From positions 1 through 6,587 of the forward strand of contig JAFLCR010000132.1 of NCBI GenBank assembly GCA_017302755.1: a stretch of 6,587 nt of DNA, written 5' to 3'. This document shows, piece after piece, positions 5,919 through 6,587 of the stretch; the first letter of the stretch is position 1; each line of letters opens with the position of its first letter. This DNA is from Alphaproteobacteria bacterium (GTDB lineage: Bacteria > Pseudomonadota > Alphaproteobacteria > Rickettsiales > JAFLCR01). The notes below the pieces were generated by a model. The model saw nothing but the letters and a program-made list of their open reading frames with translations, searched no databases and was not told the origin of the DNA. The position numbers were made by a program, and so were the translations under genes.

Positions 5919-6587
5919 ATGACCACTCTCATTCTTGCCGAACACGACAACCAACACCTTGACGCCTCGCTGCGCCACGTGCTTTCGGCCGCGCAAAAAT
6001 TAAGCGGCGACGTTCATGTGCTGGTCGCCGGCCAGGGGTGCGCGAGCGTTGCCGGAGAAGCGACGAAAATTCCCGGCGTCAGCAAAGTGCTGTTTGCCGA
6101 CGGTGCCGAGTACAAGGAAAGCCTTGCCGAAAACATCGCGCCGCTGATCGTTTCGTTGGCGGATGCCTACAGCCATATCCTGGCGCCCTCGAGCAGCTTT
6201 GGTAAAGATGTGCTGCCCCGAGCAGCAGCCCTGCTCGACGTCGCGCAGATTTCCGACATCGTTGCCGTGGAGTCTCCCGACATTTTCGTGCGCCCCATCT
6301 ACGCGGGCAATGCGCTGGCCACGGTGCAGTCTTCGGATGCGAAGAAAATCATCACGGTCCGCAAGGTCGCGTTTGACGCCGTATCGGGGGAACAGCCTCC
6401 CGCGCCCATTGAGAATGTCGCGCCGAAAGGCGCCTCGCCGCTCGCATGTTTTGTCGGCCTGGAAGCCACGAAATCCGAACGCCCCGAACTCACGAGCGCC
6501 CGCGTCGTCGTTTCCGGCGGGCGCGGCGTGGGAAGCAAGGAAAATTTCGCCGTCATCGAATCCCTTGCCGACGCATTGAACGGCGCG
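5919..6587 (+). CDS. etfA: electron transfer flavoprotein subunit alpha, N-terminal part (3' end outside window)
   Basis: The frame runs open from the ATG at 5919 to the last base, giving 223 residues. EtfA is about 310 residues, so roughly 90 C-terminal residues are missing, including most of the FAD-binding signature. What is present is typical. The N-terminus is TTLILAEHDNQHLDASLRHVL. HILAPSSSFGKDVLPRAAALLDVAQISDI (87-115) is the conserved domain I segment, RPIYAGNALATV (125-136) follows, and SGGRGVGSKENF (199-210) opens the FAD-binding domain II, with Arg202 as the expected FAD contact. The start has a good ribosome binding site nine bases after the preceding gene stops. EtfA would pair with the EtfB encoded at 3992-4741, although another gene lies between them. 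Confidence 0.96.
   Translation, partial: MTTLILAEHDNQHLDASLRHVLSAAQKLSGDVHVLVAGQGCASVAGEATKIPGVSKVLFADGAEYKESLAENIAPLIVSLADAYSHILAPSSSFGKDVLPRAAALLDVAQISDIVAVESPDIFVRPIYAGNALATVQSSDAKKIITVRKVAFDAVSGEQPPAPIENVAPKGASPLACFVGLEATKSERPELTSARVVVSGGRGVGSKENFAVIESLADALNGA

Noticed and set aside
4716..5996. Long open frame (426 codons) on the minus strand opposite the carboxylate-amine ligase
   Set aside because: It is antisense to a gene with clear GCS2 motifs and lacks a recognisable domain. Long antisense frames are common in GC-rich coding DNA.

Overview
The window looks like a piece of a high-GC alphaproteobacterial chromosome. I infer this from three things. A HIG1-type twin-membrane protein, a PduO-type cobalamin adenosyltransferase and ETF genes are linked. 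The ETF proteins closely resemble the mitochondrial type. The intergenic repeats belong to a class that reads as MDSRLRGND in translation. Genus and species cannot be told from the sequence alone.

Layout. Positions 1-602 (+) hold the 3' half of a class III (CaiB/BaiF) CoA-transferase gene. It converges on, and overlaps by 4 bp, a minus-strand pair of unrecognised genes (599-1303 and 1303-2313) that share one base at their junction. Upstream of these, on the same strand, is a YpfH-type alpha/beta-hydrolase (2383-3033). A divergent intergenic region (3034-3221) follows. It carries two perfect 29-bp copies of a dyad repeat in inverted orientation. From 3222 to the window end is a tightly packed plus-strand cluster: HIG1-domain membrane protein, cob(I)alamin adenosyltransferase, etfB, a YbdK-type (GCS2) carboxylate-amine ligase, and the start of etfA. 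The etfA frame is open through the last base.

How the genes fit together. EtfA and EtfB form the heterodimer that takes electrons from acyl-CoA dehydrogenases to ETF-quinone oxidoreductase. The adenosyltransferase makes adenosylcobalamin, in this context probably for methylmalonyl-CoA mutase. The HIG1-type protein is related to mitochondrial respiratory supercomplex factors. Together with the CoA-transferase, the theme is acyl-CoA catabolism feeding the respiratory chain.

The most unusual points are the YbdK-type ligase lying between etfB and etfA, the inverted repeat pair in a divergent promoter region, and the orphan gene pair at 599-2313. I saw no RNA gene, CRISPR array, insertion sequence or clear intrinsic terminator. 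No stretch over 300 bases lacks a gene. I found no convincing evidence of an entirely new system.
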